NCBI RefSeq assembly: GCF_013409645.1
Contig: NZ_JACCBG010000001.1
Coordinates: 4,152,001-4,216,000, forward strand
Direction of reading: 5' to 3'
From: Nocardioides panaciterrulae
Lineage (GTDB): Bacteria; Actinomycetota; Actinomycetes; Propionibacteriales; Nocardioidaceae
DNA: 64,000 nucleotides
Both the position numbers and the translations under genes were made by a program. Below, one piece after another: positions 55,451 to 63,459 of this stretch; within the stretch, counting starts at the first letter, position 1, and each line of letters starts with the position of its first letter. The notes under the pieces are model-generated. The model did not search any database. It had not been told where the DNA came from and saw only the letters and a program-made list of their open reading frames with translations.

Positions 55451-55573
55451 TCAGCGGTCGGGGTGGAGCGCGGCCCTGCCCATGATCAGACGCACGACGA
55501 TCTCGCTGGCCGGCGGCGTGCACCAAGCGCCGATGCCCATGCCGAGCACGAGGATCGCGAGCCGCTCGAACAC
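55451..55573 (-). CDS. Small single-span membrane protein, possible second holin-like gene
   Basis: A 40-residue frame beginning FERLAILVLGMGIGAW, one predicted span, then a polar tail ending ALHPDR. It starts with a GTG 2 bp after the stop of the 66-aa holin-like gene. A holin/antiholin role is suggested only by size, membrane span and location. The start codon is weak. Confidence 0.45.
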   Translation of the reverse strand: MFERLAILVLGMGIGAWCTPPASEIVVRLIMGRAALHPDR

Positions 55574-55575
55574 GG

Positions 55576-55776
55576 TCAGCTCCGGGGCCGCTTCGGCACG
55601 TTGCTGCCCGCGAGTGCGGAGACCAGGGCCCCGATGAGCGCGCCGATGAAGGTGGCCCAGTCGCCGTCCGCGGCCTGCCAGGCGGCCCAGATGAGGGTCG
55701 CGAGGAAGGCGGCGGCGTAGATGGCCAGCCGTACTCGGGCGGGCAGGGACTGGAGCAGGTTGGTCAGGGGGTTCAT
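55576..55776 (-). CDS. Holin-like membrane protein
   Basis: A 66-residue protein with two spans, ARVRLAIYAAAFLATLIWAAWQA and WATFIGALIGALVSALAGSNV, joined by a short acidic turn (ADGD), and a basic C-terminus (PKRPRS). This is the class II holin layout. Its ATG overlaps the stop of the nuclease-like gene by one base (TGATG). With the endolysin two genes upstream it forms a lysis cassette. Confidence 0.75.
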   Translation of the reverse strand: MNPLTNLLQSLPARVRLAIYAAAFLATLIWAAWQAADGDWATFIGALIGALVSALAGSNVPKRPRS

Positions 55777-56489
55777 CAGTTCTCCTCGGGGGTGATGTCG
55801 GCCGATAGGCCGAGGTGGTCGGCGTGGGTACGGAACGCGCGGACGTGCCTCGCCTTGCAGCGGAGGACGAAGAGCCGGTCGTAGCGGCGGCGGCCGTAGG
55901 TTGCCGGCGTCTTCACCTCGCGCAGTCCGTGGACGCGGAAGACGATCCGGCCGATGGTGTTCATGTCGCCGGTCAGCGCCAGCGCGGCCCCGGGGTGCTG
56001 GGCGAGGATGCGGCGCAGCTCCTTGGCGACGGCGTGGAACCCGCGGGCCCGGCGCCGGCGCCGCCACTTCGCGGTGGTGTCGGCCTTCGCCACCGCGTGG
56101 TGGGTGGCCGCGATGAGGAGGCCATCCGTGTGGAGGTCCTCGAGCAGCGCCCACGCCAGCTCGCGGCTGGGCCCGACGCGGCGGCGGTCGGTCCGTCGCA
56201 GCCCGGCGCCGACGTGGCCTCCGCGCATCACCACGTGCCGCCCGACCGCCTTCTCGCGGAACCTCTCCACGAGCCAGGAGATGGCGTTCTCACCAGCGAT
56301 GTGGCAGGAGAAGCCCTCGGCCGAGCGGAGGACCTCGTGGGAGGTCTTCTCCTTGGCCTCGTTGAACGTCACGACGTCGCCGCGCGCGAGAGCATCAGTG
56401 ATCGTCTCGGCGTTCAGGCGGGCCGGGTCCGGGGACTCGATGTTGGTGTGCGCGAGCCGGAAGGTCCCGCGCCGGCCGGGGCGGGTCAT
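55776..56489 (-). CDS. Endonuclease/exonuclease/phosphatase-fold protein of the lysis cassette
   Basis: A 237-residue protein. FNEAKE near residue 41 (catalytic Glu), ATHHAV (His), LTGDMNT near 173 (Asp-Asn) and THADHLGLS near 226 (terminal Asp-His) are the signature positions of the EEP fold, and YDRLFVL gives the conserved Asp-Arg strand. It has a basic middle (KWRRRRRARG). It starts in an ATGA overlap with the endolysin. Phage EEP proteins of this size occur in actinophage tail/lysis regions; a nuclease or phosphatase activity is plausible, and the substrate is unknown. Confidence 0.75.
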   Translation of the reverse strand: MTRPGRRGTFRLAHTNIESPDPARLNAETITDALARGDVVTFNEAKEKTSHEVLRSAEGFSCHIAGENAISWLVERFREKAVGRHVVMRGGHVGAGLRRTDRRRVGPSRELAWALLEDLHTDGLLIAATHHAVAKADTTAKWRRRRRARGFHAVAKELRRILAQHPGAALALTGDMNTIGRIVFRVHGLREVKTPATYGRRRYDRLFVLRCKARHVRAFRTHADHLGLSADITPEEN

Positions 56490-57151
56490 TTTCCCGGGCC
56501 GCCCACGGCGCCGGTGACCTGAGCGATCTTCTTGAGCACCGAGCGGACGGTCTCGCCGACGAAGTCGGGCGAGCCCTTCGGGTCGTGCAGGTTCATGTCG
56601 GCGTCGAGCAGGTCCTGGACCATGGCCTGCTTGTCCTCCGGCTTCCAGTCACGGTATGCGGGCATGTCGTCCTCCAGCTGGGGTGGTGGGGTGGTGACGA
56701 GCGGGCGGGGTCGCCACTCGTAGTCGGGGGCGTTGTTCGCCAGGCCGTTGCAGCCGGCGAGGTAGGAGCGCCACGAGGCCGCGGCGCCGGCCGAGAGCGG
56801 CTGGTCGGTGCCGAGGGTGATGTGGCAGTGGGGGTCCATGCCGCCGTGCTGCGGGGTCTTGTCGCGCCGCCATGCGCCGCCGCCGTGTTCGCGGATGGTG
56901 CGGACGAGCTTGTCGACCTGGGAGCCGGTGAGGTCCCAGATGCGGACGTCCATGCAGCCGCCCTGGTCGTGGTAGCCGGCCGAGGCCGCGGCGCCGCCGC
57001 CGTTGCGGGTCATGAAGGCGCCCTGGACGATCGTGGGCTCGAAGCCGAGGTCGGCGACGACGGCTTGCCACCAGTCGTGCATGTAGGCGGTGAGGTAGAT
57101 GCCCCGGCCGCTGGTGTCGGTGCCGTAGCGGTGGACGGTGAAGTCGGGCAC
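56486..57151 (-). CDS. Endolysin, M15-type peptidase
   Basis: A 221-residue lysin. The peptidase domain has GYHDQGGCMDVRIW (HxxxxxxD, near 59-69) and DPHCHITLG (HxH-type, near 104-112), the zinc ligands of the M15 D,D/L,D-carboxypeptidase family, as in many actinophage lysins. The C-terminal 75 residues form a helical, charged region that may bind the wall. A GGAGG Shine-Dalgarno sequence precedes the GTG at 57151. No signal peptide; export would depend on the holin. Confidence 0.82.
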   Translation of the reverse strand: MPDFTVHRYGTDTSGRGIYLTAYMHDWWQAVVADLGFEPTIVQGAFMTRNGGGAAASAGYHDQGGCMDVRIWDLTGSQVDKLVRTIREHGGGAWRRDKTPQHGGMDPHCHITLGTDQPLSAGAAASWRSYLAGCNGLANNAPDYEWRPRPLVTTPPPQLEDDMPAYRDWKPEDKQAMVQDLLDADMNLHDPKGSPDFVGETVRSVLKKIAQVTGAVGGPGK

Positions 57152-57219
57152 GGGGGCCTCCTGGGGGGCGCGACAGTGGACCCGCGACCAGGCGGCCGAG
57201 GGCTAGACGAAGACGGATG

Positions 57220-57600
57220 TCAGGGGTCGAGCGTCGTCAGTGCGGACTCGACCTCGATCGGGGCGGGCGGCACGTCGCCGCCCAGGCGGATCACCTCGTC
57301 GCGCAGCAAGATCGCCCAGCGGATCAGCGAGGTCAGCATCGACGCCTGCCGCCGGTTCTGCTCCTGCAGCGAGGCGTTCGTGCGGCGCTCCTCGATCAGC
57401 GCCTGCTCGAGGTCGGTGACGCGAGCTTCGAGCTTCTCGATGCGCTTCCCCTGCTCCTCGGACCACGCCTGCCATTGGGCGGAGACCGACGCCTCGGTCT
57501 CGACCTCGTCCCGACGGTGGCCGAACGCCCGGTTGAGCAGCAGCAGCACGAGCGGGCTGACGATGGTCGCGATCAGCGCCACCCAGATTGCTTCACTCAC
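57220..57600 (-). CDS. Coiled-coil membrane protein of the prophage
   Basis: A 126-residue protein: one N-terminal span (IWVALIATIVSPLVLLLLNRAF), then a long coiled coil (SAQWQAWSEEQGKRIEKLEARVTDLEQALIEERRTNASLQEQNRRQASML) with heptad spacing. Such anchored coiled coils are frequent in the tail-lysis region of actinophages, possibly as spanin-like or holin-accessory proteins. GTG start 57600. Confidence 0.65.
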   Translation of the reverse strand: MSEAIWVALIATIVSPLVLLLLNRAFGHRRDEVETEASVSAQWQAWSEEQGKRIEKLEARVTDLEQALIEERRTNASLQEQNRRQASMLTSLIRWAILLRDEVIRLGGDVPPAPIEVESALTTLDP

Positions 57601-57763
57601 ACACTCGATCCCTTCGGCTGGTCGTCGGGTTCACGGCGGCCTCCTCGTGGCAGTCGGTCTGGAGTTGTCAGGAGCTCGTCAGGGCCCGGTCAGGCCCGCT
57701 GGGTGCCGTGCATACCGAGCAGTAGGCCGCACTGTCGGGCGCCGGTGTCATAGGGTGTGCGGC

Positions 57764-57955
57764 ATGGCCGACCAGACCGATATCGCTCTACTGGCGCTCG
57801 CGACGAGCATGGGCGTCGACCTCCCGGTCGGCCTCGGCATCGTGGAGGCTGTCCGTTCGGAGGCGACCGCCTTGCCCCTGCCCGACTTGGCGCGGCGGGT
57901 GCAGGAAATGGTCTCGGATGAGTTGTACCCACTGGGAGGACTGCCGCGTCGTTAG
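57764..57955 (+). CDS. 63-residue protein on the opposite strand of the prophage
   Basis: A short protein, MADQTDIALLALATSMGVDLPVGLGIVEAVRSEATALPLPDLARRVQEMVSDELYPLGG. It is helical and acidic. It is the only rightward gene in the prophage part, and its stop overlaps the stop of the tail protein gene by 4 bp. CATAGGGT-like sequence just before the ATG suggests its own promoter, with a short or leaderless start. Such isolated genes (morons) often act in lysogeny or against other phages, but nothing here shows which. Confidence 0.55.
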   Translation: MADQTDIALLALATSMGVDLPVGLGIVEAVRSEATALPLPDLARRVQEMVSDELYPLGGLPRR

Positions 57956-60129
57956 GCGCCGACGCAGCGGTTGAAGAAGGCCACGTAGTCGCTCGGCTGG
58001 AAGTGGCTGGCGTCGCCGTGGTTGCCGGTGCAGGCGACCACGGTGGCCTCGGGCGCGTAGCCGGCGACCAAGGTGGCGAGGGTGTCGCTGTTGTCGGCCT
58101 TGCTGACCGTGGTGTCGCTCGGGCTGGCGTAGAACCGCATCGGCACGCCCCGGAACGCGGCAGCGGCCGCGGCGGCGGGGTCGTGTCCAGCAGTCTTGGT
58201 GGCGTAGTCGGAGCCGTCTGCGGCGATGCCGTAGGCGGTGCGGATCTGACCGGCGTAGGTGCCCGCGTTGTTGGCGAACATCGAGGCGAGGTTGCACACC
58301 GGATAGGTGCCGAGCCACCCGGCGATGCCGGGGATGGCTCGCTGCATCAGGGCGTTCAGGGTGGCGATCCCGCCCATGCTGGTGCCCCACAGCAGGATCG
58401 GCCCGATGGCGTAGTGGTCGCGGACGTACTTGTACGCCGAGAGCATCTTCGCCTGGCCGGCGTCGTTGCCCCAGTTGTTGCCGCCGCCGTTGACCGAGAG
58501 GACGGCGTACCCGGCGGCCAGCAGGGCCTCGTACACCGAGGGTGAGGCGGAGTCGGTGAAGATGTCCAGCTCGTTCTGGTCGGCGCCGTGGTGGTGGATC
58601 ACGAGCGGAACCGGCTTGCGGCTGTCGTAGGTCGCCGGGAGCGTGAGGTGGATGGGGTGACTGGCGTCGGCGGCGTCGTAGCGCCACTCGGCGGACGGGG
58701 CGGCCCCCTCGACCGCGCGGTTGCTGCTCGTCACCGACTCGGCCCGGATGACCGTGGCGCCGACCCCGATGCCCGAAGTGCCCCGGTTGTCGCCCTGGTA
58801 GATGGCGAACCGGGCGGGCGCAGTCCCGGTGCGCGCGTTGAACATGAGGGCCGTCTTGTTGCCGTCGAGTTCGCTGAGGGCCACCGACGTGCCGTTCTCG
58901 TCGACGGAGACGACAACCGCATAGGTCCCCGCTGCGAGCGTGGTCAAGGCGTTGCTGGTCGGGTTGGCGAGAGCCACAGCACCCGATGACTTCCGCCACT
59001 CCTTGACGCTGTTGTCGGCGTTGTTGATCTGGATTCCGTAGAGGACGCTGGTGGCGGGCGAGCCGGTGGCACTGGTGACGACGCCGATCACGACAGACCC
59101 GGCGCCGCCGGCTGCGGGGACCGTGAGCGTGGTCTTGAGGCGGGCTCGACCCGAGGTCAGCGAGAGGCCGTCGTAGGTCATGGTGGCAGCAGTTCCCGAC
59201 AGGTAGTAGAGCTTCCCGGCAGAGACCTGCACGGTGCTGGTGGTGGCCCAGTTCGCCAGCGATGCCCATGTCTCGTTGAGGCTGGCGGCGTCCTCGTACC
59301 GCTGCCGGGACAGCGCCAGTGACTTCATGGAGTCGGCGCGGCCCAGCACTTCCAGGCGGCGCAGGGACAGGGTGTCGGGGGCCTTGGCGTGGTCGGCTGT
59401 CTGCGTGGCAATCGTGGCAGTAAGGGCGGCCCCCAGGGGGTGGGCGGGATCCTTCGCCTTGGCCGCGGTGGTGGTGCTCGTGTCCGAGGCCGGGTCGTCC
59501 ATGTAGGTGGCCACGCCGGCGTCCGAGCCGCCCGGGCCGACCGGCAGCTCGCCGGCGTTGACGGTGGTGCCGTCGCTGAGCGTGGTGACCAGGTCGGCGC
59601 CCTGGATGGCGACGGCCGTGACGCTGGTGCCCTGCTCACCCCGCGTGATCGGCGTGGCCTCGCCCGGCTTGATCGGCGCGACGATCGTCAGGTCGTTGAC
59701 CCCGGCTCCGCTGGTGCCATCGCCGGCCGCGGTGAGACGGCAGGTGAACTCCGGGAAGTCGACCAGCGTCGTGCCCGCGTACACCTCGGAGAACGTCACC
59801 CGGTGGGTGGCGGCGCCGGCCGGGACCTGGGGGTTGACCTTGGTGCTGGTCAGGTCGACGACGTACACGAACGGGTTCGTGGCCCCGCCGGCCGGCGCGG
59901 TGTACGTGAGGTAGCCGTCGGCGTCGATGGCGCACTCGATGACCGCGTTCCCGCCGGTCCACGGCACCGGGGAGCCGGCGGCGACCTTCACGAAGGTGTT
60001 CAGCGGGGTGATCAGCACGCGGCCGGCGGTGCACCACACGGTGTCCGGGTTGTCGTCCGGGTCGCCGCCGGTGTCGCCCACGGTGAGCCCGAAGCGGCCG
60101 ATCACCTTGGCGTAGTCGAGGTCCGGCAA
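57952..60129 (-). CDS. Tail fibre/spike-like protein with C-terminal alpha/beta-hydrolase
   Basis: A 725-residue protein. The N-terminal 200 residues are a phage tail-type beta-structure (VIGRFGLTVGDTGGDPDDNPDTVWCTAGRVLI...), a middle beta-sandwich with long gaps follows, and the last 230 residues form an esterase domain: LVIHHHGADQNELDIF, LLWGTSMGGIATLNAL (nucleophile Ser in GTSMGG, near 581), ending GNHGDASHFQPSDYVAFFNRCVG (catalytic His, near 703). This would be a virion-bound depolymerase or deacetylase. TTG start at 60129 with GGAG 8 bp upstream. Confidence 0.8.
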   Translation of the reverse strand: MPDLDYAKVIGRFGLTVGDTGGDPDDNPDTVWCTAGRVLITPLNTFVKVAAGSPVPWTGGNAVIECAIDADGYLTYTAPAGGATNPFVYVVDLTSTKVNPQVPAGAATHRVTFSEVYAGTTLVDFPEFTCRLTAAGDGTSGAGVNDLTIVAPIKPGEATPITRGEQGTSVTAVAIQGADLVTTLSDGTTVNAGELPVGPGGSDAGVATYMDDPASDTSTTTAAKAKDPAHPLGAALTATIATQTADHAKAPDTLSLRRLEVLGRADSMKSLALSRQRYEDAASLNETWASLANWATTSTVQVSAGKLYYLSGTAATMTYDGLSLTSGRARLKTTLTVPAAGGAGSVVIGVVTSATGSPATSVLYGIQINNADNSVKEWRKSSGAVALANPTSNALTTLAAGTYAVVVSVDENGTSVALSELDGNKTALMFNARTGTAPARFAIYQGDNRGTSGIGVGATVIRAESVTSSNRAVEGAAPSAEWRYDAADASHPIHLTLPATYDSRKPVPLVIHHHGADQNELDIFTDSASPSVYEALLAAGYAVLSVNGGGNNWGNDAGQAKMLSAYKYVRDHYAIGPILLWGTSMGGIATLNALMQRAIPGIAGWLGTYPVCNLASMFANNAGTYAGQIRTAYGIAADGSDYATKTAGHDPAAAAAAAFRGVPMRFYASPSDTTVSKADNSDTLATLVAGYAPEATVVACTGNHGDASHFQPSDYVAFFNRCVGA

Positions 60130-60171
60130 CGTGGGCTCCTTCGATCAGGGGTGGTCGAGACGGGAAGGCGG

Positions 60172-63100
60172 TCAGGAAGCCGGCTGCTCGAGGGCGGTGA
60201 CTCGCTGGGCGAGGGCCTCGAGCTGGGTGCGCAGGTCGTCGACCTCGGCCTGGAGGGCGTCGGCGCGGCGCTCGTGGTAGCGCAGGATGACCTGCTGAAG
60301 GGCTGGGACGCGGTCGTAGGAGATCCCGCCGGCGACGTGGTCCTGGTCGCGCAGCAGCCAGGGCTCCATCTCCGCGCCCATGGCCTCGACGTAGTCGACG
60401 ATGAACCCGGCGTAGGTGCGCTTGGCCGGGTCGTCAGCCTCGCCCTTCATCGTGAACGTGTAGCCCTGCAGCTCCAGGTACTTGCGGGCCAGGTCGTCAT
60501 CGTCGGGCAGCGCGGTGACGTTGTCCTTCACCTCGAGTGTCGAACTAGAAGCGGGGACGAGACGGCCGAGGTTGTTGAAGTTGGCCGCCCGGCCGTTGCC
60601 GCCTCCGTTTTCGGAGTCGTCGAACAGGCCCTGGGTGGAGTGCATCTGGCCGTAGTTGAGGGTGTTGCCGTTACCTCCACGTGGGAGGAGTTCGATATCG
60701 CCGTTGGTGGACAGGTCACCGTTCAGCCAGATCGATGAGGCCGCACCAGTCGAGCTCTGCGGAGAGAACAGCCGTGTCTGCAGCCATCCGCCCGTGACCA
60801 GCGAGTACAGGCCGCCTGGCGACACCTCGCTGGCGTCTCCGGTGTATAGCTTGATGTCCCCAGAGGTCGAGACTGTGACGCGCTGTCCGGAGGCCGCGGT
60901 CTGAAGGGTCGAGCCGGTGATGGTCTTGCCGTTGATGGCGTTGGCGTCGAGCTTGTCGGCCGTGATGCTGTTGCCGACGATCTTGTCGCCGCTGATCGAG
61001 TTGCCCGCGATCTTGTCGCCCGTGATCGACAGACCCACGATCTTGCTGCCCGTGATGGTGTTGCCGACGATCTTGTCGCCCGTGATCGAGTTCGCGGCCA
61101 GCTTCGGCGTGGTGATCGCCCCGTCGCTGATGCTCGTCGAGGTGATCGGGAACTTCCCCTGCAGCCCCGAGATGTCCGTCTTGGCCTGCGACAGGTCGGA
61201 CTGCACCTGCGGCAGCGTGACGTTGTTGAGCTGGTCGAGGTTGCCCTGGACGCCGTCGAGGGTGCCGTCGATGTCGTCCTTGACCCCGCCCACGCCCGGC
61301 GGCGGGGCCGGCACCGCGTTGGCCGAGGCGACCGCGCCGTCCACGGTGAAGCCGAGCGTGACCAGCCACTTCCCCGGCGTGATCGTGTGGGTGATCGTGG
61401 TGATCCGCGAGTCGTCAGCCAGGCCGGCCCGGTCGTTCGAGACCGCGACCAGGTCGTAGAGGTCCAGCTTCGCCTTCGCCAGGTCGTCGGTGCCCCGGAT
61501 CGGCAGCACCATCGAGTTCACCCGCAGCGCCGGGGTGGCGTTGACGTCGAGGATCTGCTGGGCGTAGGCCTGGATCCCCGCCGCGTCGGCCGGGTCGAAG
61601 CCCTGCACCGTGTACTCCGCGGCGTGCTCGCCGTACTGCTGGTAGGACGCCTGGTCGACGTAGGGCCCGAACACGAGCTCCTCGGTCGAGCCGCTGGTAG
61701 CGATCACCCGTAGCACCCGGACGGTGACGGAGTTGATGACCTTGTCCAGGTCGAAGGCGATGTCGAGGTCGGTGTTGTACGACGTCTCGTCCAGCGTCGC
61801 TGCCACCGTCGAGTCGATCTGGTCGCGGTCCCATGCCTGCAGCACGCCGTTGCGGTCCACCCACGCGAAGCCGAGCACCGTGTCGCGGGTGACGGCCACC
61901 TGGTCGAGCACCGAGGCGTTCCCGTTGTAGGCCACCACCGTCGCGGCCGCCACCTGGTCGCCGGACCCGTTGCACGACCACGGCACGCCCGCGCCCTCGA
62001 GCAGGTACGGCAGCTCGGCGATCGTCGCGACGCCCTCGAGGCGCGGCGTGCCCGCCAGGGTGTTGATCGGGTCGACGGCGGTCAGGTTGACCTCGGCCCG
62101 CTTCTGCTCGTTGGCCTGGAGCAGGTGGTAGGTCACCGCCCCGGTGAGCACCTTCCCCGCGAAGAGCACGTCCCCGTCGACGGTGACCAGGCGGATGCGC
62201 CGGCCCTGCCGGATCAGGTCGTTCTGGGTGGGGTCGAGGATCGCGTCGAACAGCTGCACGCTCATCGAGCCGACGTTGAGGTCCTCGCGGTCCACGGTGA
62301 TGTTCGCCGACGGGCCGAGGATGTTCTGGTACGGCACCGGCACCAGCGTGCCGACGTCGCCGGTCGCGGAGGTCGCGATCGAGGCGGAGGCGTATGGGGT
62401 GCCCGCCCACGCGTAGGTCTCCCCGGCGGTCGGGGTGCTGGCGCCGTCGAAGAACGACGTGAAGCCGAACCCGCGGAACGGCTCCACCTGGACCTGGTTG
62501 ACGTAGTGCACCTCTCCCGGCGCGAGGTTGCCGTACTCCACCCGCAGCCGCACGTGGGTGGCGTTGGTGGGTGCGGTCGCCAGCGCGGTGATCTGCGCCG
62601 TCCAGTCGTCCGGCGTCTCCGTCACGGTCCGCAGCGCCACCGTGGCGATCTCGTCGCCGTTGGCCTTCAGCCAGCGCGCCGAGAGGGTGACGTCGCGCCT
62701 GTGCCCGCCCGGACGGCTGCGCGCCGCGAGGAGGTAGTCCCGGCCACCCGTGACCGGCATCAGCTCCGAGGCGAGCCGCGCGGGGCCGGTCGTGTCGCCG
62801 GTCTTGGTGATCGTCAGCGAGGCCTCGCCGTCGAGCTGGTGGTACGACGAGGTGCCCACCGAGGCGCCGCCGTGGGCGCTCCAGCCCCCGACACCCTGCG
62901 CCCCGGTGGGGGTCGGCATCAGGTTGGTGCGCTGCCACACCAGGCCGTCGGAGGCGGCGGCCTCTGTCACCGTCACGTCGAGAACGGCCATCCACGTCGA
63001 GGCGATCGGCTGCCCGCCGTCGGCGGCGTAGTGGTCGAAGCGCAGCCGGCAGTACGCCGCGCCAGCCGGCACCGCGGTGGACCCGATCTGCCGGTACGTC

Positions 63101-63459
63101 AGCGACCCCTGCAGCTGCGCGGTCGGCGCCGTCGAGCCAGTGAGCGTCTTGGAGACGTCGAGCCACTCGATCTGCGCGGTGTACTTGCCGTCGACCGAGG
63201 GCGCCTGCCACGACGCGGCGACGTAGCCGCCTGCGGCGACCGGCATCGGCTCGGTGTAGAAGTAGCTGTCCGCCCCGCCCGGGGAGGTGTACGTCAGGCC
63301 CATGCCCGACACCGAGCGCAGCAGTGAACCGGCGACCGGGGTGACCCACCCCCACGCGCCGAGCTCGCCCGAGGGGTTGGGCACCAGGTTGAGCAGCTCG
63401 CCCGGGTCGGGGTCGCGCTCGACCTCGAGGCGCAGCAGCTGGTCGACGCGCACGCTCAC
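60172..63459 (-). CDS. Minor tail protein with chaperone-like C-terminus
   Basis: About 1095 residues. The N-terminal half is a series of beta-sandwich modules with carbohydrate-binding-like features. The central part (IDPINTLAGTPRLEGVATIAELPYLLEGAGVPW, LDPTQNDLIRQGRRI) resembles Siphoviridae Tal/baseplate proteins. A run of ITGDKIVGNTITGSKIVG repeats (near 776-840) forms a likely beta-helix. The C-terminus, SSTLEVKDNVTALPD... to ALEQPAS, looks like the S74-type intramolecular chaperone with its helix. GTG at 63459 overlaps the tape-measure stop (GTGA). Confidence 0.82.
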   Translation of the reverse strand: MSVRVDQLLRLEVERDPDPGELLNLVPNPSGELGAWGWVTPVAGSLLRSVSGMGLTYTSPGGADSYFYTEPMPVAAGGYVAASWQAPSVDGKYTAQIEWLDVSKTLTGSTAPTAQLQGSLTYRQIGSTAVPAGAAYCRLRFDHYAADGGQPIASTWMAVLDVTVTEAAASDGLVWQRTNLMPTPTGAQGVGGWSAHGGASVGTSSYHQLDGEASLTITKTGDTTGPARLASELMPVTGGRDYLLAARSRPGGHRRDVTLSARWLKANGDEIATVALRTVTETPDDWTAQITALATAPTNATHVRLRVEYGNLAPGEVHYVNQVQVEPFRGFGFTSFFDGASTPTAGETYAWAGTPYASASIATSATGDVGTLVPVPYQNILGPSANITVDREDLNVGSMSVQLFDAILDPTQNDLIRQGRRIRLVTVDGDVLFAGKVLTGAVTYHLLQANEQKRAEVNLTAVDPINTLAGTPRLEGVATIAELPYLLEGAGVPWSCNGSGDQVAAATVVAYNGNASVLDQVAVTRDTVLGFAWVDRNGVLQAWDRDQIDSTVAATLDETSYNTDLDIAFDLDKVINSVTVRVLRVIATSGSTEELVFGPYVDQASYQQYGEHAAEYTVQGFDPADAAGIQAYAQQILDVNATPALRVNSMVLPIRGTDDLAKAKLDLYDLVAVSNDRAGLADDSRITTITHTITPGKWLVTLGFTVDGAVASANAVPAPPPGVGGVKDDIDGTLDGVQGNLDQLNNVTLPQVQSDLSQAKTDISGLQGKFPITSTSISDGAITTPKLAANSITGDKIVGNTITGSKIVGLSITGDKIAGNSISGDKIVGNSITADKLDANAINGKTITGSTLQTAASGQRVTVSTSGDIKLYTGDASEVSPGGLYSLVTGGWLQTRLFSPQSSTGAASSIWLNGDLSTNGDIELLPRGGNGNTLNYGQMHSTQGLFDDSENGGGNGRAANFNNLGRLVPASSSTLEVKDNVTALPDDDDLARKYLELQGYTFTMKGEADDPAKRTYAGFIVDYVEAMGAEMEPWLLRDQDHVAGGISYDRVPALQQVILRYHERRADALQAEVDDLRTQLEALAQRVTALEQPAS

